This document shows, piece by piece, positions 35,264 to 44,445 of a stretch of DNA of 64,000 nucleotides (the stretch's first letter is position 1; every line of letters starts with the position of its first letter). A model generated the notes under the pieces. That model was given only the letters and a program-made list of their open reading frames with translations, was not told where the DNA came from and did no database searches. A program made the position numbers and the translations under genes. Where the stretch lies: the NCBI RefSeq assembly GCF_016599855.1, contig NZ_CP067041.1, positions 4,340,001 to 4,404,000 of the forward strand, in the 5' to 3' direction. Source of the stretch: Bradyrhizobium diazoefficiens. Lineage in GTDB: Bacteria; Pseudomonadota; Alphaproteobacteria; Rhizobiales; Xanthobacteraceae.

Positions 35264-35521
35264 GGCGATCCTCAATACCCCTGAACGATATCTTCGAGTT
35301 GGCCGAGTCTGCGGTCAAGTTAAATGCGTGACAGGATGACGAAATCACAGTGCGCTGGTCTTCATCATGAATCGTGTCCGGTGTCGCGTCTGCGATTCAG
35401 CCCACGCGCGACATCCTCGTTGCAGGAGGTGCTGTGTCGCATGTCGATGCATGGCGTCCACGAATGCCGCTTGTTAAGCTTAGCCGGCCGCGCTCCTCCC
35501 CCACAACCTTGCCGAGTCCTG

Positions 35522-36373
35522 ATGTCACGAAGCCTCTTGATCGCCCGCACGGTCCCCGCCCTGCGGCGCGCCCTCGACGATTTTCGCAAGCGGAAAGCCA
35601 CGATCGCGCTGGTGCCGACCATGGGGGCTCTCCATGACGGGCATGTGTCTCTGGTGCGCCTCGCCAAACGGCGCGCGAATCGCGTCGTGGTGTCGATCTT
35701 CGTCAACCCGACCCAGTTCGCTCCGGCCGAGGATTTCGGCGCCTATCCGCGGACTTGGAAGTCTGACATCGCCAAGCTCGCGACCGAGGATGTCGACATC
35801 GTCTGGCATCCCGGCGTCGAGGCGATGTATCCGGAGGGCTTTGCGACGCGCATCGTTCCGGAGGGGCCGGCGCTGGCTGGCCTCGAAGACCGCTTCCGGC
35901 CGCACTTCTTTGGCGGTGTCGCCACCGTCGTCGGCAAGCTGTTCACGCAATGCCGGCCGGATGTCGCGATCTTCGGTGAAAAGGACTTTCAGCAATTGCG
36001 CGTGGTGACGCAGATGGCGCGTGACCTCGACCTCGGCGTGAAGGTGATCGGTTCCCGCACCGTGCGCGAGCGCGACGGCCTCGCGATGTCCTCGCGCAAC
36101 CTCTATCTCTCGCGCGAGGAGCGCCAGACCGCCACGACCCTCTACCGCGCCATGGGGGAGAGCGCCGCGCGGATCAAGGCCGGCGAAGCCATCGCGGGTG
36201 CGATGGCGCGCGGCGCCGAGACGATCAAGGCGGCGGGATTCGCACTCGACTATTTCGAGGCGCGGCATGCCGATACGTTGGCGCCGGTCACCTCGCGCGA
36301 GGACAGGCCGTTGCGAATCCTGGTTGCGGCCAAGCTCGGCACGACGCGGCTGATCGACAATATCGCGGTTTAA
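35522..36373 (+). CDS. panC: Pantothenate synthetase
   Basis: 283 residues from ATG 35522 ([21 protein letters not shown]), the usual PanC length; the longer in-frame start at 35324 is unconvincing. ATP-binding HIGH-like motif in [14 protein letters not shown], then [22 protein letters not shown], and the KMSKS-like region with SSRNLYLS. It condenses pantoate with beta-alanine in CoA biosynthesis. panB is not in the window. Its stop overlaps the DUF1489 stop on the other strand within TTAA (36370-36373). Confidence 0.96.
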   Translation: MSRSLLIARTVPALRRALDDFRKRKATIALVPTMGALHDGHVSLVRLAKRRANRVVVSIFVNPTQFAPAEDFGAYPRTWKSDIAKLATEDVDIVWHPGVEAMYPEGFATRIVPEGPALAGLEDRFRPHFFGGVATVVGKLFTQCRPDVAIFGEKDFQQLRVVTQMARDLDLGVKVIGSRTVRERDGLAMSSRNLYLSREERQTATTLYRAMGESAARIKAGEAIAGAMARGAETIKAAGFALDYFEARHADTLAPVTSREDRPLRILVAAKLGTTRLIDNIAV

Positions 36374-36810
36374 AGCAGTCCGAGGTCGCGCAGCTCGCGC
36401 CGCATCGGCTCCGGCATCGCCGCGATGGTGCCTGCGGCAGATTTGCCGAGATCTGGCGGCGCGGAATCGTCGGTGAAATAGCGCCAGCCCTGGAACGGGC
36501 GCATCGGCCGCGGCGACACCGAGATCACTTTTGGCTGCATCACGATGCGGCAGCGACCGATGCCGTCCTTGTCGCGGAACGGCTCGATGCCGATGATCTT
36601 CTCACGCGCGGCGATCTCGCCCTTGATGACCCAATAGAGCGATCCGCCCGCGAGAATCTCGGCGTCGCGCTTAGGTACCATGCGGGTGACGTGGATGTGG
36701 TGTTGCGGCAGGCCTTTTTTCTTGGCCGTCTGCATCCGTTCGGCGACCCACCCCTTCAATTCCTTGACGGAGTCGCAGCCGACGGCAAGCTTGATCAGAT
36801 GGAGTGGCAT
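36370..36810 (-). CDS. DUF1489 family protein
   Basis: 146 residues, [33 protein letters not shown] ... [41 protein letters not shown]. This is the conserved alphaproteobacterial DUF1489 pattern (HLIKLxVG at the N-terminus, [16 protein letters not shown]). Function unknown; no membrane segment. It is convergent with panC, and the two stop codons interleave in the palindrome TTAA. Confidence 0.88.
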   Translation of the reverse strand: MPLHLIKLAVGCDSVKELKGWVAERMQTAKKKGLPQHHIHVTRMVPKRDAEILAGGSLYWVIKGEIAAREKIIGIEPFRDKDGIGRCRIVMQPKVISVSPRPMRPFQGWRYFTDDSAPPDLGKSAAGTIAAMPEPMRRELRDLGLL

Positions 36811-36852
36811 GGCCCAGCATTAGCGGGCCGGTCACGGATTTTCAAAGCCGAA

Positions 36853-37809
36853 CTAGTTGTTATCCGCAGCCGCGGGAGCCGGGGCCGGCGGCGGTGCCAG
36901 CGGAACCGGCGCGCCGGCCGGCGCGCGCGCAGTCTTTGGCGCGGGTGGCTTCTTCGCAGCCGGGGCCGCAGGCGTGGTGGCCTGTGCCGCACGTGACGCC
37001 GGTGCAGAAGCTGCATTGGTGGCCGGCGGCTGGCGTGTGGTCGCGGTCGGCGGCTCCGGATTCATGATGCTCACCGGCGGGGTCGACGACGCGCTCGGGA
37101 ACTCCGCACTGGTCGGCTTGCCCGTGGGCATCGTCGGCGGCAGAGCCGCGAGCGCCCCCGGCGCCGCTGCGGGCGCATTCCAGGTCGGCGCGTAGCGCGC
37201 GACCAGCTGATCATAGAGATGGGAATCCATGTTGGCGGCGATCTGCTGCTGATCCGTCAGCGAGCGGAACGCGGCGCAATCGAACCGGGTGCAGCCGTCG
37301 CGCGCGACCAACACCTGGGCGACGAGGCCGTAGCGATCACGCTCCAGCGCCTTGCGCAGCACCTTCGTATTCAGCGTCAGGTTCTTGGCGGCAGCGGCGT
37401 CGCCGAGCGCGGTCAGTCGATCGATCCGGGCCGCAGTATAGGCGACAGCGGCAGCCGCAGCATCAGGCGCACCGAACAGGGCTTTCTCGCAACCGATGGC
37501 CACGGCGTCGCCGGCGAGGTCATCAAGGCAGGCCAGCGCCGGCAGCGTCGCAGTCACAGTGGCTTGAGTGCGGGCTTCCGAGGCTTCGTGCCCCATCGGC
37601 CCATAAATCCGCATGGTGGCAGCAACCGCGATGCCGATCGAGAGCAGTGTGATCACGGTCAGCGCGCCGTTGGCGACCGATTTCTCGGCATTCACGAGCG
37701 TGATCAGCAGGATCAACCCGAAGAAGCCGGCTGCCGCCAGCGTCATCCACATCGGGAAGGCCGGCGAGGGCCAGATTTGATCGAGCAACGAGGCCCATGC
37801 CCAGTTCAT
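36853..37809 (-). CDS. Hypothetical membrane protein with Ala/Pro-rich tail
   Basis: 318 residues. Two membrane segments near the N-terminus (about 18-38 and 45-67), then a periplasmic-like domain with Cys in ALACLDDLAGDAVAIGCEKALFG and CTRFDCAAF, which may form disulfides. From about residue 215 the chain becomes low-complexity Ala/Pro/Thr-rich (ATTPAAPAAKKPPAPKTA). I do not recognise a named domain. It is probably an inner-membrane protein with the tail crossing the periplasm. Confidence 0.7.
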   Translation of the reverse strand: MNWAWASLLDQIWPSPAFPMWMTLAAAGFFGLILLITLVNAEKSVANGALTVITLLSIGIAVAATMRIYGPMGHEASEARTQATVTATLPALACLDDLAGDAVAIGCEKALFGAPDAAAAAVAYTAARIDRLTALGDAAAAKNLTLNTKVLRKALERDRYGLVAQVLVARDGCTRFDCAAFRSLTDQQQIAANMDSHLYDQLVARYAPTWNAPAAAPGALAALPPTMPTGKPTSAEFPSASSTPPVSIMNPEPPTATTRQPPATNAASAPASRAAQATTPAAPAAKKPPAPKTARAPAGAPVPLAPPPAPAPAAADNN

Positions 37810-37965
37810 GCGCGATGTCCCCTCACGCGAGCAAAGAGCGAATGGTCAAGCGAGCGCCGCGAACCGGCGACTGCCCCCGGCCCAGCTTGTCGAGGTGAAG
37901 CGGGCCTTTTGACGGCGGCCGGAGCAAATTCGTTCGCGATGTCAATGCGGGTGCCCGTCAGCGCA

Positions 37966-38169
37966 TTATGAGAGCGCGAGCTGGCTTTCCTTGGCGACCC
38001 GTTCGAAGGCTTCGGTCGAGCTTTTGATCCGGTACTGGCAGTCGTCGCCGTCCGTCGGCAGCAGGCGAATGACCTCGTATGAGCCACTCGCAGCCGGGCG
38101 CGCGACGTTGCTGGCCGTGAACAATACGCGCGTTCCAATCGGGAATTTGTGCTTCAACACCCTCTCCAT
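37966..38169 (-). CDS. Small conserved hypothetical protein (67 aa)
   Basis: 67 residues from ATG 38169 (MERVLKHKFPIGTRVLFTA). The segment SNVARPAASGSYEVIRLLPTDGDDCQYRIKSSTEAFERVAKESQL looks like a compact SH3-like beta fold (FPIGTRVLF, YEVIRLLP, YRIKSS). Short proteins of this type recur in bradyrhizobia as I recall; no function is known. It has no signal peptide and stands alone. Confidence 0.7.
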   Translation of the reverse strand: MERVLKHKFPIGTRVLFTASNVARPAASGSYEVIRLLPTDGDDCQYRIKSSTEAFERVAKESQLALS

Positions 38170-38356
38170 CAATCAAACAACGCCTGCCTCGCCCGTGGTC
38201 CCACGGCGAGGCCGGCTGGAAGCCCGGTGTGACCTATAGCACGCGATGCGGCGTTTTGGCCAGCAGTATACAGGCATGGAAAATGTGCCAATCTGCAGTA
38301 TTTTCAGAATGATAGTGGGGAACCGGACGACGTCTGATACCGTCGGAACCAACCGC

Positions 38357-38725
38357 TCAGGCGCCGTGGGGCAGATGACCCTGTGGGCTCGCCTGATCCA
38401 CGGCCTTGGGTAGCTCCTGGGCCAGGATCTCGCCCAGCTGATCGACCGGGATGTTGTAGCGCGCGGCGAGCTGGCGGACGGTGTCGTTGCCGAGCACGGC
38501 GCGGAGCTGGTCGGCCGAGATCGGTAGATTCTGGCCGTTGCCGAGCCAGGATTTGACCTGGTCGCCAAAGCCCGCCTGCTGGAGTTTTGCAACGATCGCA
38601 CCCAAGCCGCCCTGGTTGTTGCTGCCGAGCACCTCGCTCAGCACGGCCGGCAGGACGGCGGCGCCGAGCTGACCCAGCGCGCTACGCAATGCGGGATTGT
38701 TCTCCAACGAGTCCAGAATTCCCAT
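38357..38725 (-). CDS. YidB-like (DUF937) family protein
   Basis: 122 residues from ATG 38725 with GGGGAGG directly upstream; the longer frame to 38803 is unconvincing. MGILDSLENNPALRSALGQLGAAVLPAVLSEVLGSNNQGGLGAIVAKLQQAGFGDQVKSWLGNGQNLPISADQLRAVLGNDTVRQLAARY is the classic YidB/DUF937 pattern of repeated helical units with conserved GLGAIVAKLQQAGFGDQVKSWLG. The function is not established. Likely cytoplasmic. Confidence 0.9.
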   Translation of the reverse strand: MGILDSLENNPALRSALGQLGAAVLPAVLSEVLGSNNQGGLGAIVAKLQQAGFGDQVKSWLGNGQNLPISADQLRAVLGNDTVRQLAARYNIPVDQLGEILAQELPKAVDQASPQGHLPHGA

Positions 38726-38811
38726 AGCCTCCCCTCTCCTAAGCCATCGTTCGCAGTGATTGAGCGCCGCTAGCCACCATGACGTCAAGCGGCGCTTATT
38801 CACATTTCAAG

Positions 38812-38860
38812 TGAGCATGATCTTGCCGGAGAACCGGTGTTCACCTCGCCGGATCATGCT
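38812..38860. repeat. 49-bp palindromic repeat, copy 1
   Basis: Begins TGAGCATGATCTT and ends CCGGATCATGCT, with AACCG and a CAC core between. It aligns without gaps with 46711-46759 and has the same length. The imperfect dyad lies between convergent or unrelated genes, so it is probably a dispersed element. Confidence 0.8.
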
Positions 38861-38865
38861 GGTGA

Positions 38866-39528
38866 TTAGACAGTCTCAAACTTTTCGATGACAAGCGTTT
38901 CGGCGAGCCCATCGCGGGTCCATTCCTGGAACGCCGGGACCGCCATCATCGTGTCCATGTAGGCCTTGGTCTCGGGCGTGACCTCGATGGCATAGGTGCG
39001 GAAGCGGTGCACGACCGGCGCATACATCGCATCCGCCGCGCCGAAGTGGCCGAACAGGAACGGCCCGCCGGCGCCGTAGCGGGTCCGGCACGTGCGCCAG
39101 ATCTCCTGCACGCGTGCAACGTTGGCCTTGGCGTCCGCTGACAACGTCACGGGCCGCACCGGACGGTGCAGGTTCATGCCGCATTCGCTGCGCAAGGCCA
39201 TGAAGCCGGAATGCATCTCGGCGCACACCGAGCGGGCGAACGCGCGGGCGGCGACATCGTCGGGCCACAGCTTCACTTCCGGATATCGCTCGGCGATGTA
39301 CTCGATGATGGCGAGCGAATCCCACACGGTGATATCGCCGTCGACCAGCACCGGCACCTTGCCGGCACGACTGAAGGACAGGATCTGCTCCTTGTCCGCG
39401 GGATTGTCGGTATAGAGCGGGATCACGGTCTCCACGAACGGGATATTGTTGGCGCGGAGCGCGAGCCAGGGCCGCATCGACCATGACGAGTAGTTCTTGT
39501 TGCCGATCGCAAGTTTCAGCGCAGCCAT
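38866..39528 (-). CDS. Glutathione S-transferase family protein
   Basis: 220 residues from ATG 39528, with AAGGA nine bases upstream. The thioredoxin-like N-terminal domain reads KLAIGNKNYSSWSMRPWLALRANNIPFVETVIPLY; the Ser in SSWSMRPW is the likely glutathione-contact residue. KVPVLVDGDITVWDSLAIIEYIAERYPE has the cis-Pro and the ES/DS glutathione motif. An all-helical C-terminal domain follows (FLFGHFGAADAMYAPVVHRFRTY). The exact substrate is unknown. Confidence 0.93.
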   Translation of the reverse strand: MAALKLAIGNKNYSSWSMRPWLALRANNIPFVETVIPLYTDNPADKEQILSFSRAGKVPVLVDGDITVWDSLAIIEYIAERYPEVKLWPDDVAARAFARSVCAEMHSGFMALRSECGMNLHRPVRPVTLSADAKANVARVQEIWRTCRTRYGAGGPFLFGHFGAADAMYAPVVHRFRTYAIEVTPETKAYMDTMMAVPAFQEWTRDGLAETLVIEKFETV

Positions 39529-39650
39529 GTGGTTGGTCCTTCCCGAGACGTCCTGAAGCGAGCTGCTTTTAGCGCCATCGCCCGCCGCCAATCAATCGTT
39601 GCCGCGCGAAGGCATGCGTGGCAATCGTTGCGGCCCGCGAGGAGAGAGAT

Positions 39651-40370
39651 ATGAGCAGGCACTGGGTCGACATCACCGCCGTCGGCTTCTTCATCATCGA
39701 ATGGCTGGTGTATGCCGCCACGCTCGAGCACTCCGCCTACGGCCGCGACAGCCTGTCGGCGCGGATGAACCGCTACCGGGAGGTCTGGGTCCGCCGGCTG
39801 CTCGACCGCGAGGCCCGCATGGTCGACATGCAGATCATGGCCTCGCTCCAGAACGGCACAGCCTTCTTCGCCTCCACCAGCCTGTTTGCGCTCGGCGGCG
39901 CGCTGGCGCTGCTGCATGCGACCAACGATGCCATCGCCATTCTGGGCAAGCTGCCGATCGACCTCAGCACATCGCCCGCAATGTGGGAATTGAAATGCGT
40001 CGGCCTGGTGCTGATCTGCGTCTATGCCTTTTTCAAATTCGCCTGGGCCTACCGGCTGTTCAACTATGTCGCGATCCTGTTCGGCGGCATGCCGCCATCC
40101 TCCCTGCGCGACACGCCCGAGGCGGAGGCCCATGTCATCCGCACCTCGCGCGTGTTCGAATCCGCCGGCCGTCATTTCAATCGCGGCCAGCGCGCCTTCT
40201 TCTTCGCGCTTGGCTATCTCGGCTGGTTCGTCAGCCCCTGGGTGCTGTTCGTGACCACGGCAGCCGTGGTGGTGGTGACCTGGCGACGGCAGTTCGCGTC
40301 GAGTGCATGGACAGCGATGGCGCCGGAGGCGGCAGCGGGGGATGAGGGGACGAAGAAGCGCCGTCATTGA
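39651..40370 (+). CDS. DUF599 integral membrane protein
   Basis: 239 residues from ATG 39651, preceded by GAGGAGAGAG; an upstream ATG at 39618 lacks such a site. Four hydrophobic segments (around 6-26, 66-86, 104-128 and 178-200). The family signatures NRYREVWVRRLLDREARMVDMQIMASLQNGTAFFASTSL and FNRGQRAFFFALGYLGWFVSPW are typical of DUF599 inner-membrane proteins. The function is unknown. Confidence 0.85.
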   Translation: MSRHWVDITAVGFFIIEWLVYAATLEHSAYGRDSLSARMNRYREVWVRRLLDREARMVDMQIMASLQNGTAFFASTSLFALGGALALLHATNDAIAILGKLPIDLSTSPAMWELKCVGLVLICVYAFFKFAWAYRLFNYVAILFGGMPPSSLRDTPEAEAHVIRTSRVFESAGRHFNRGQRAFFFALGYLGWFVSPWVLFVTTAAVVVVTWRRQFASSAWTAMAPEAAAGDEGTKKRRH

Positions 40371-40519
40371 TGCTCTCTCGTGTCCCGGACGCGCTGCAAA
40401 GCGTCAGCGTCGCTGCGCAGAGCCGGGACCCACGCCACACGGATGGTTCGGAGACATGGGCCCCGGCTCTGCAGCGCACCGTCGAAGGGACGCTGCGCTG
40501 CGTCCGGGGCACGAGAGCA
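40371..40519. repeat. Intergenic inverted-repeat element, type A
   Basis: The ends CTCTCGTGTCCCGGACGC and GCGTCCGGGGCACGAGAG are near-perfect inverted repeats (with one or two mismatches), with further nested pairings (AGCCGGGACCCACG against GGGCCCCGGCTCTG). It lies between DUF599 and the TolA-like gene. No coding potential. It resembles the dispersed elements of bradyrhizobia. Confidence 0.75.
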
Positions 40520-40549
40520 AGGTGTGGCGCACCGCCTTCCCAACATCGT

Positions 40550-40626
40550 CATTGCGAGCGCCGCGAAGCAAATCCAGAATCCTTCCGCGGAAAGACTCTG
40601 CGTTGCTTCGCTGCGCTCGCAATACG
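40550..40626. repeat. Intergenic inverted-repeat element, type B
   Basis: Begins CATTGCGAGCGCCGCGAAGCAA, contains the internal hairpin ATCCTTCCGCGGAAAGA, and ends TTGCTTCGCTGCGCTCGCAATA. The arms are inverted repeats with a few mismatches. The 'ATTGCGAGCG...CGCTCGCAAT' layout is widespread between bradyrhizobial genes. It overlaps nothing; the TolA-like gene ends seven bases beyond. Confidence 0.8.
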
Positions 40627-40632
40627 CACCGT

Positions 40633-41529
40633 TTACGACCCGAAATCCTGCGGCGTGAATGAAAGGTCCATCACCTTCCACTCCTGATATTTGTCGACGG
40701 GCAGCATCTTATAAGGCTGGCAAGCCTGCAGCGCGCTCATTGCTGACTTCACGATGGCCACGCCCTTCGTGGACGGCGGCGCCTCGATCAGAATCGGCTC
40801 GCGCGCAAGCGTGCCGTCGGCGGCCATCACCGCGCGCAGCCTGATGCGCACGGCATCGGTCAGCGCGACCTCCGCGGGCAGTTTCGAGCACGTCCTCAAG
40901 TGACGGCGAAGCTCGGCAATAATCTCGGGCGGCAGCTTGGCGGCGATCGAATCCTTGGCATCGCCGCCGTCATCCGTGGGCGCGTCTTTCGGCGCGGGCG
41001 GCAATGCGGGCGGCAGGCCCAGCATCACGCCGTATTTGACGGTGACGTCAGGCTCCGGCACCTGATAGGCTGGAGGCGCTGCCTGCGGGCTCGGCATCGC
41101 GGGCGGTGGCTGCGCTGCCTGAGGCTGAGGCTGAGGCAGCGGCTGTTGCGACGACACCTGTGATGGCTGGGGCTGCGGTTGCTTCTGTCGTGGCTCCTCC
41201 GATGCCTGCTTTTGCGGCGGCGCCTTCTCCTTGGCCGGCGCTGGCTTCGACGCGGCGTCCGCCTTGTCGGTGAGATCGAACTTCGGCAGCTTGAACTCGG
41301 GAAGCGGCTCCGGCGGCTTCTCCTTCGCCTCCTCCTCCTCGGCCTTCTCGTCGGCTTTGGCCTCTTCCTGCCTCACCTGCTCCGGCGTGACGATGTCGAC
41401 CGCGACAGTCTCGGCCGGCGCGGAATAAAAGGGATGGACCTCGCTGATCACGATGATCAGCGCCACCAGCGTCAGATGCGCGATTGCCGACGCCGCAATG
41501 TCCGTCCGGATGATCTTCCCCAGTTCCAT
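40633..41529 (-). CDS. TolA/TonB-like energy-transducer protein
   Basis: 298 residues. One membrane segment (about 9-30: DIAASAIAHLTLVALIIVIS) anchors the protein. A Glu/Lys-rich and then Pro/Gln-rich rod follows (EEEEAKEKPPEPLPEFKLPKFDL, then QPQPQPSQVSSQQPLPQPQ), and the last ~95 residues are a TonB-C-like domain (LRRHLRTCSKLPAEVAL ... IRLRAVMAADGTLAREPILIEAP ... AMSALQACQPYKMLPVDKYQEWKVMDLSFTP). This is the layout of TolA proteins in Hyphomicrobiales, with two Cys in the C-terminal domain. The tolQR-tolB-pal genes are not nearby, so it could also be a TolA paralogue. Confidence 0.85.
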   Translation of the reverse strand: MELGKIIRTDIAASAIAHLTLVALIIVISEVHPFYSAPAETVAVDIVTPEQVRQEEAKADEKAEEEEAKEKPPEPLPEFKLPKFDLTDKADAASKPAPAKEKAPPQKQASEEPRQKQPQPQPSQVSSQQPLPQPQPQAAQPPPAMPSPQAAPPAYQVPEPDVTVKYGVMLGLPPALPPAPKDAPTDDGGDAKDSIAAKLPPEIIAELRRHLRTCSKLPAEVALTDAVRIRLRAVMAADGTLAREPILIEAPPSTKGVAIVKSAMSALQACQPYKMLPVDKYQEWKVMDLSFTPQDFGS

Positions 41530-41577
41530 CGCCGATCTTGCGTTGCCGTCCTGCTCCTAGCATACCGGAACAGGCCC

Positions 41578-42396
41578 TCAATCCCATTTTGGCGCGAAGC
41601 CGAAATCGGTCAGCCGGCCCTTGGGACTGGCCAGCGCGGCAACCTGGGCCATCTCGTCGTCCGAGAGCTCGAAATCGAAGATCTCGATGTTTTCCGACAG
41701 ACGCTCGACGCGCGAGGTTCTGGGAATCGCGGACACATTCTGTTGCACCAGCCAGCGCAGGCAGACCTGTGCCGGAGTCTTGTGATGGGCGCGGCCGATC
41801 GCGGCAAGCGTCTGGTCGGCCTTGATGCGGCCCTTGGCAATCGGACTGTAGGCCACGAGCGCCATGCCATGCCGGTCGCAGGCCGCCCTCACCTTCGCCT
41901 GATCCAGATAAGGGTGATATTCGACCTGGTTGCAGACCAGCGGCTCGCTTGAGAGGGTGACCGCCTGCTCGATCAGCGCCACCGGGAAATTGGACACGCC
42001 GATGTGGCGCGTCAGGCCCATGCGCTTGGCATGTGCCAGCGCCCCCAGCGTCTCCTCCAGCGGCACGTGCGGATTGGGCCAGTGCAGCAGCACGAGGTCG
42101 ACGACGGGAAGCCGCAGGCGCACCAGACTCTCCTTGACCGACCGTTCGAGATCATGCGGCGCGAAATGGTTGGTCCAGACCTTCGTGGTGACGAAGACGT
42201 GGTCGCGGCGCACGCCGGAGGCGCGCAAGCCATCGCCGACCTCGCGCTCATTGTCATAGACCTGGGCGGTGTCGATGTGACGGTAGCCCAGCCGCAGCGC
42301 CTGCTCGACGACGCGTGCGCAGGTCCGGCCACTCAGCTCCCAGGTCCCGAGCCCGATCGCGGGGATTCGGGCGCCATTGGCCTCGACGAACAGCAT
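41578..42396 (-). CDS. Aldo/keto reductase
   Basis: 272 residues. The AKR catalytic tetrad is present: D42 and Y47 in HIDTAQVYDNE, K72 in TTKVW and H105 in LLHWPNPH. Also typical are IGLGTWELSG, NQVEYHPYL (204-like strand) and IPRTSR near the NADPH phosphate site. Members like E. coli DkgB reduce ketones and aldehydes, including methylglyoxal, with NADPH. No substrate can be named. It is likely a single gene. Confidence 0.95.
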   Translation of the reverse strand: MLFVEANGARIPAIGLGTWELSGRTCARVVEQALRLGYRHIDTAQVYDNEREVGDGLRASGVRRDHVFVTTKVWTNHFAPHDLERSVKESLVRLRLPVVDLVLLHWPNPHVPLEETLGALAHAKRMGLTRHIGVSNFPVALIEQAVTLSSEPLVCNQVEYHPYLDQAKVRAACDRHGMALVAYSPIAKGRIKADQTLAAIGRAHHKTPAQVCLRWLVQQNVSAIPRTSRVERLSENIEIFDFELSDDEMAQVAALASPKGRLTDFGFAPKWD

Positions 42397-42516
42397 GAGG
42401 AATGCTCTCTGTTGCGGCAGCCCCAGACGTCATTATGGACCCGGTCCGCGATAGTGCAACGGAAGACACCGCCCTCGGGTGCGGATCTTCGGCGCAATGC
42501 TAACGGGAGGTTGGTA

Positions 42517-42828
42517 TCAGGCTTTGGCGAGGGCCTGGAATACCGTGTCGGGCGCATGCGCGATCACGGCCAGCAGGGCGCGGGCGGGTCCGCGCGGGGC
42601 GCGCTTGCCCTGCTCCCAGTTGCGGATGGTCTCGACAGGCACGCCAAGCTTGGCGGCGAACTCCATCTGCGTGAGACAGGCGCGCCGACGCAAATCGCGC
42701 ACTGCGAGCGAGCCGGCCTCGGCCTGAGGAGTCTCGATCGCAGGGGGGAGCGGCTGGACAGGCAACTCTTGCCCGTCCCGCAATTCGACGACCCGCCCGT
42801 CCGCCTTCAGCCGCAACCGCATGCTCAT
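42517..42828 (-). CDS. Helix-turn-helix (XRE-type) protein, antitoxin-like
   Basis: 103 residues from ATG 42828 (MSMRLRLKADGRVVELRDGQ; another ATG lies two codons later), with a GGGGGGA just upstream. The C-terminal ~55 residues are an XRE/NadS-like HTH: LTQMEFAAKLGVPVETIRNWEQGKRAPRGPARALLAVI. The N-terminal ~45 residues are an unrecognised beta-like stretch. HTH domains of this kind are common in HigA/NadS antitoxins, but no toxin gene is adjacent, so it may be a solo regulator. Confidence 0.75.
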   Translation of the reverse strand: MSMRLRLKADGRVVELRDGQELPVQPLPPAIETPQAEAGSLAVRDLRRRACLTQMEFAAKLGVPVETIRNWEQGKRAPRGPARALLAVIAHAPDTVFQALAKA

Positions 42829-42890
42829 TCCCCCCAGCGGAGCGATCATGCGGCAAGCCGCTTAAGTTCGGATTAAAGATGGTTGGCCAT

Positions 42891-42924
42891 CGTTCCGGGG
42901 CGCGTGGAGCGCGAATCCGGAACG
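42891..42924. repeat. Short inverted repeat between HTH gene and mgtE
   Basis: CGTTCCGG (42891-42898) pairs with CCGGAACG (42917-42924). A second small stem is possible in the interior. It may end transcription from mgtE, but there is no T-run. Confidence 0.45.
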
Positions 42925-42942
42925 ACAGAGCAGAGACGAGCC

Positions 42943-44364
42943 CTACTTCAATCCGAACCACAGCGTCGCGATGCCGAGAAAGGAGAAGAAGCCGACGACG
43001 TCGGTCACCGTCGTCACGAATGTGCCCGACGCCACCGCCGGATCGGCCCTGACGCGTTCGAGCGCCATCGGGATCAGGATGCCGCCGAGCGCGCCAGCGA
43101 TGAGGTTGCAGATCATCGCGAGCCCGATGACGATGCCAAGGCCCGGGATCTTGAACCAGGCCACCGCGGCAATGCCTGTGATCACGGCAAAGGCAACGCC
43201 GTTGATGAGGCCGACCAGCGTCTCGCGGATGACCACGCGCCAGGCGTTGGAGGAGCCGAGCTCGCGGGTCGCGAGCGCGCGCACCGCGACCGTCATGGTC
43301 TGGGTCGCGGCATTGCCACCTTGGCTCGCGACGATCGGCGCCAGGACGGCGAGCGCCACCATCTGTTCGAGCTGGCCTTCGAACAGGCCGAGCACGGAGG
43401 ACGCGAGGAACGCGGTGGCGAGATTGATCAGCAGCCAGTTGAAGCGGCCACGCGCGATGGTGAGAAACGTATCCGACAGCTCTTCGTCGCTGGTGACGCC
43501 GCCGAGCGCCTTGAGGTCTTCGTCCGCCTCCTCCTCGATGACGTCGACGACGTCGTCGACCGTGATGACGCCGACGAGGCGGTCCTGGGTGTCCAGTACG
43601 GGGGCTGCGACGAGGTTGTATTTGCCGAACATGCGCGCCACCTCCTCCTGGTCCTCCAGGACGGAGACGCGGCGGCGATCCTCATCGGTCAGCTCAGTCA
43701 GCGGCACGGGGCGGCGCGCGCGCAGCAGCACATCCAGCGGAACCGCGCCCTGCCAGTGCTGGTCCTTGTCGACGACGTAAATCTCGTAGAAGCGGTCCGG
43801 CAGATCGGGCGTATCGCGCATGTAGTCGATCGCCTGCCCGACCGTGAAATCCTGCGGCACGGCGATGAACTCCGTCTGCATGCGCCTTCCGGCGGAGTTT
43901 TCCGGATACAGCAGGCTGCGCTCGAGTGCGACGCGCTCTTTGAGCGGCAGCTTCTCGAGGATCTCCTCCTGCTCTTCCTGGTCGAGGGTTTCGAGCAGCT
44001 CGACCGCATCGTCGGATTCGAGCTCGCGGACGCCTTCGGCGACCGTCTCGGGCAGCAGCTCGTCGAGGATCTCCTCGCGGACGGTCTCGTCGACCTCGTT
44101 CAGTGCGGAAAAGTCGAAGTCGCGACCCGTCAGCTCGACCAGGCGGACACGATCGTCGGGGGCGAGCGCCGCAATGAGATCGCCGAGATCGGCCTCGTGC
44201 AGATCGGCGATGCAGGCACGCAGTGCGGCGCTGTCGGCGGCCTCGATCGCGTGGGCGAGTTCCTCGACGAATTCGTGCCGAATTTCGCCGTCTTCGTTGC
44301 GCATCAGCACGTGGTCGAGTACCGATACCTCAGCGGCAGGAGCACCGTCCATATGTTCGTCCAT
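42943..44364 (-). CDS. mgtE: MgtE-type magnesium transporter
   Basis: 473 residues from ATG 44364, preceded by GAGGCG. The MgtE N-domain of helical repeats (LHEADLGDLIAALAPDDRVRLVELTGRDFDFSALNEVDETVREEILDELLPETVAEGVRELESDDAVELLETLDQ) comes first. Two CBS domains follow (FIAVPQDFTVGQAIDYMRD and VLEDQEEVARMFGKYNLVAAPVLDTQDRLVGVITVDDVVDVI). Five membrane segments form the C-terminal channel, with PIVASQGGNAATQT as the pore signature. N and CBS domains sense intracellular magnesium. No M-box-like leader is evident in the 81 bases before the deacetylase gene. Confidence 0.95.
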   Translation of the reverse strand: MDEHMDGAPAAEVSVLDHVLMRNEDGEIRHEFVEELAHAIEAADSAALRACIADLHEADLGDLIAALAPDDRVRLVELTGRDFDFSALNEVDETVREEILDELLPETVAEGVRELESDDAVELLETLDQEEQEEILEKLPLKERVALERSLLYPENSAGRRMQTEFIAVPQDFTVGQAIDYMRDTPDLPDRFYEIYVVDKDQHWQGAVPLDVLLRARRPVPLTELTDEDRRRVSVLEDQEEVARMFGKYNLVAAPVLDTQDRLVGVITVDDVVDVIEEEADEDLKALGGVTSDEELSDTFLTIARGRFNWLLINLATAFLASSVLGLFEGQLEQMVALAVLAPIVASQGGNAATQTMTVAVRALATRELGSSNAWRVVIRETLVGLINGVAFAVITGIAAVAWFKIPGLGIVIGLAMICNLIAGALGGILIPMALERVRADPAVASGTFVTTVTDVVGFFSFLGIATLWFGLK

Positions 44365-44445
44365 GGTACGCCTCGCCGTCTGACAGGTTGGATCGGTAAT
44401 TTGGGCTGACGGTCAGGCAATACCCACAAGGCAATCGCGAGTGCA

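Noticed and set aside
42517..42828. Toxin-antitoxin module with the HTH protein as antitoxin
   Set aside because: No toxin-like small gene lies next to it on either strand, and the spacing to neighbours is large.
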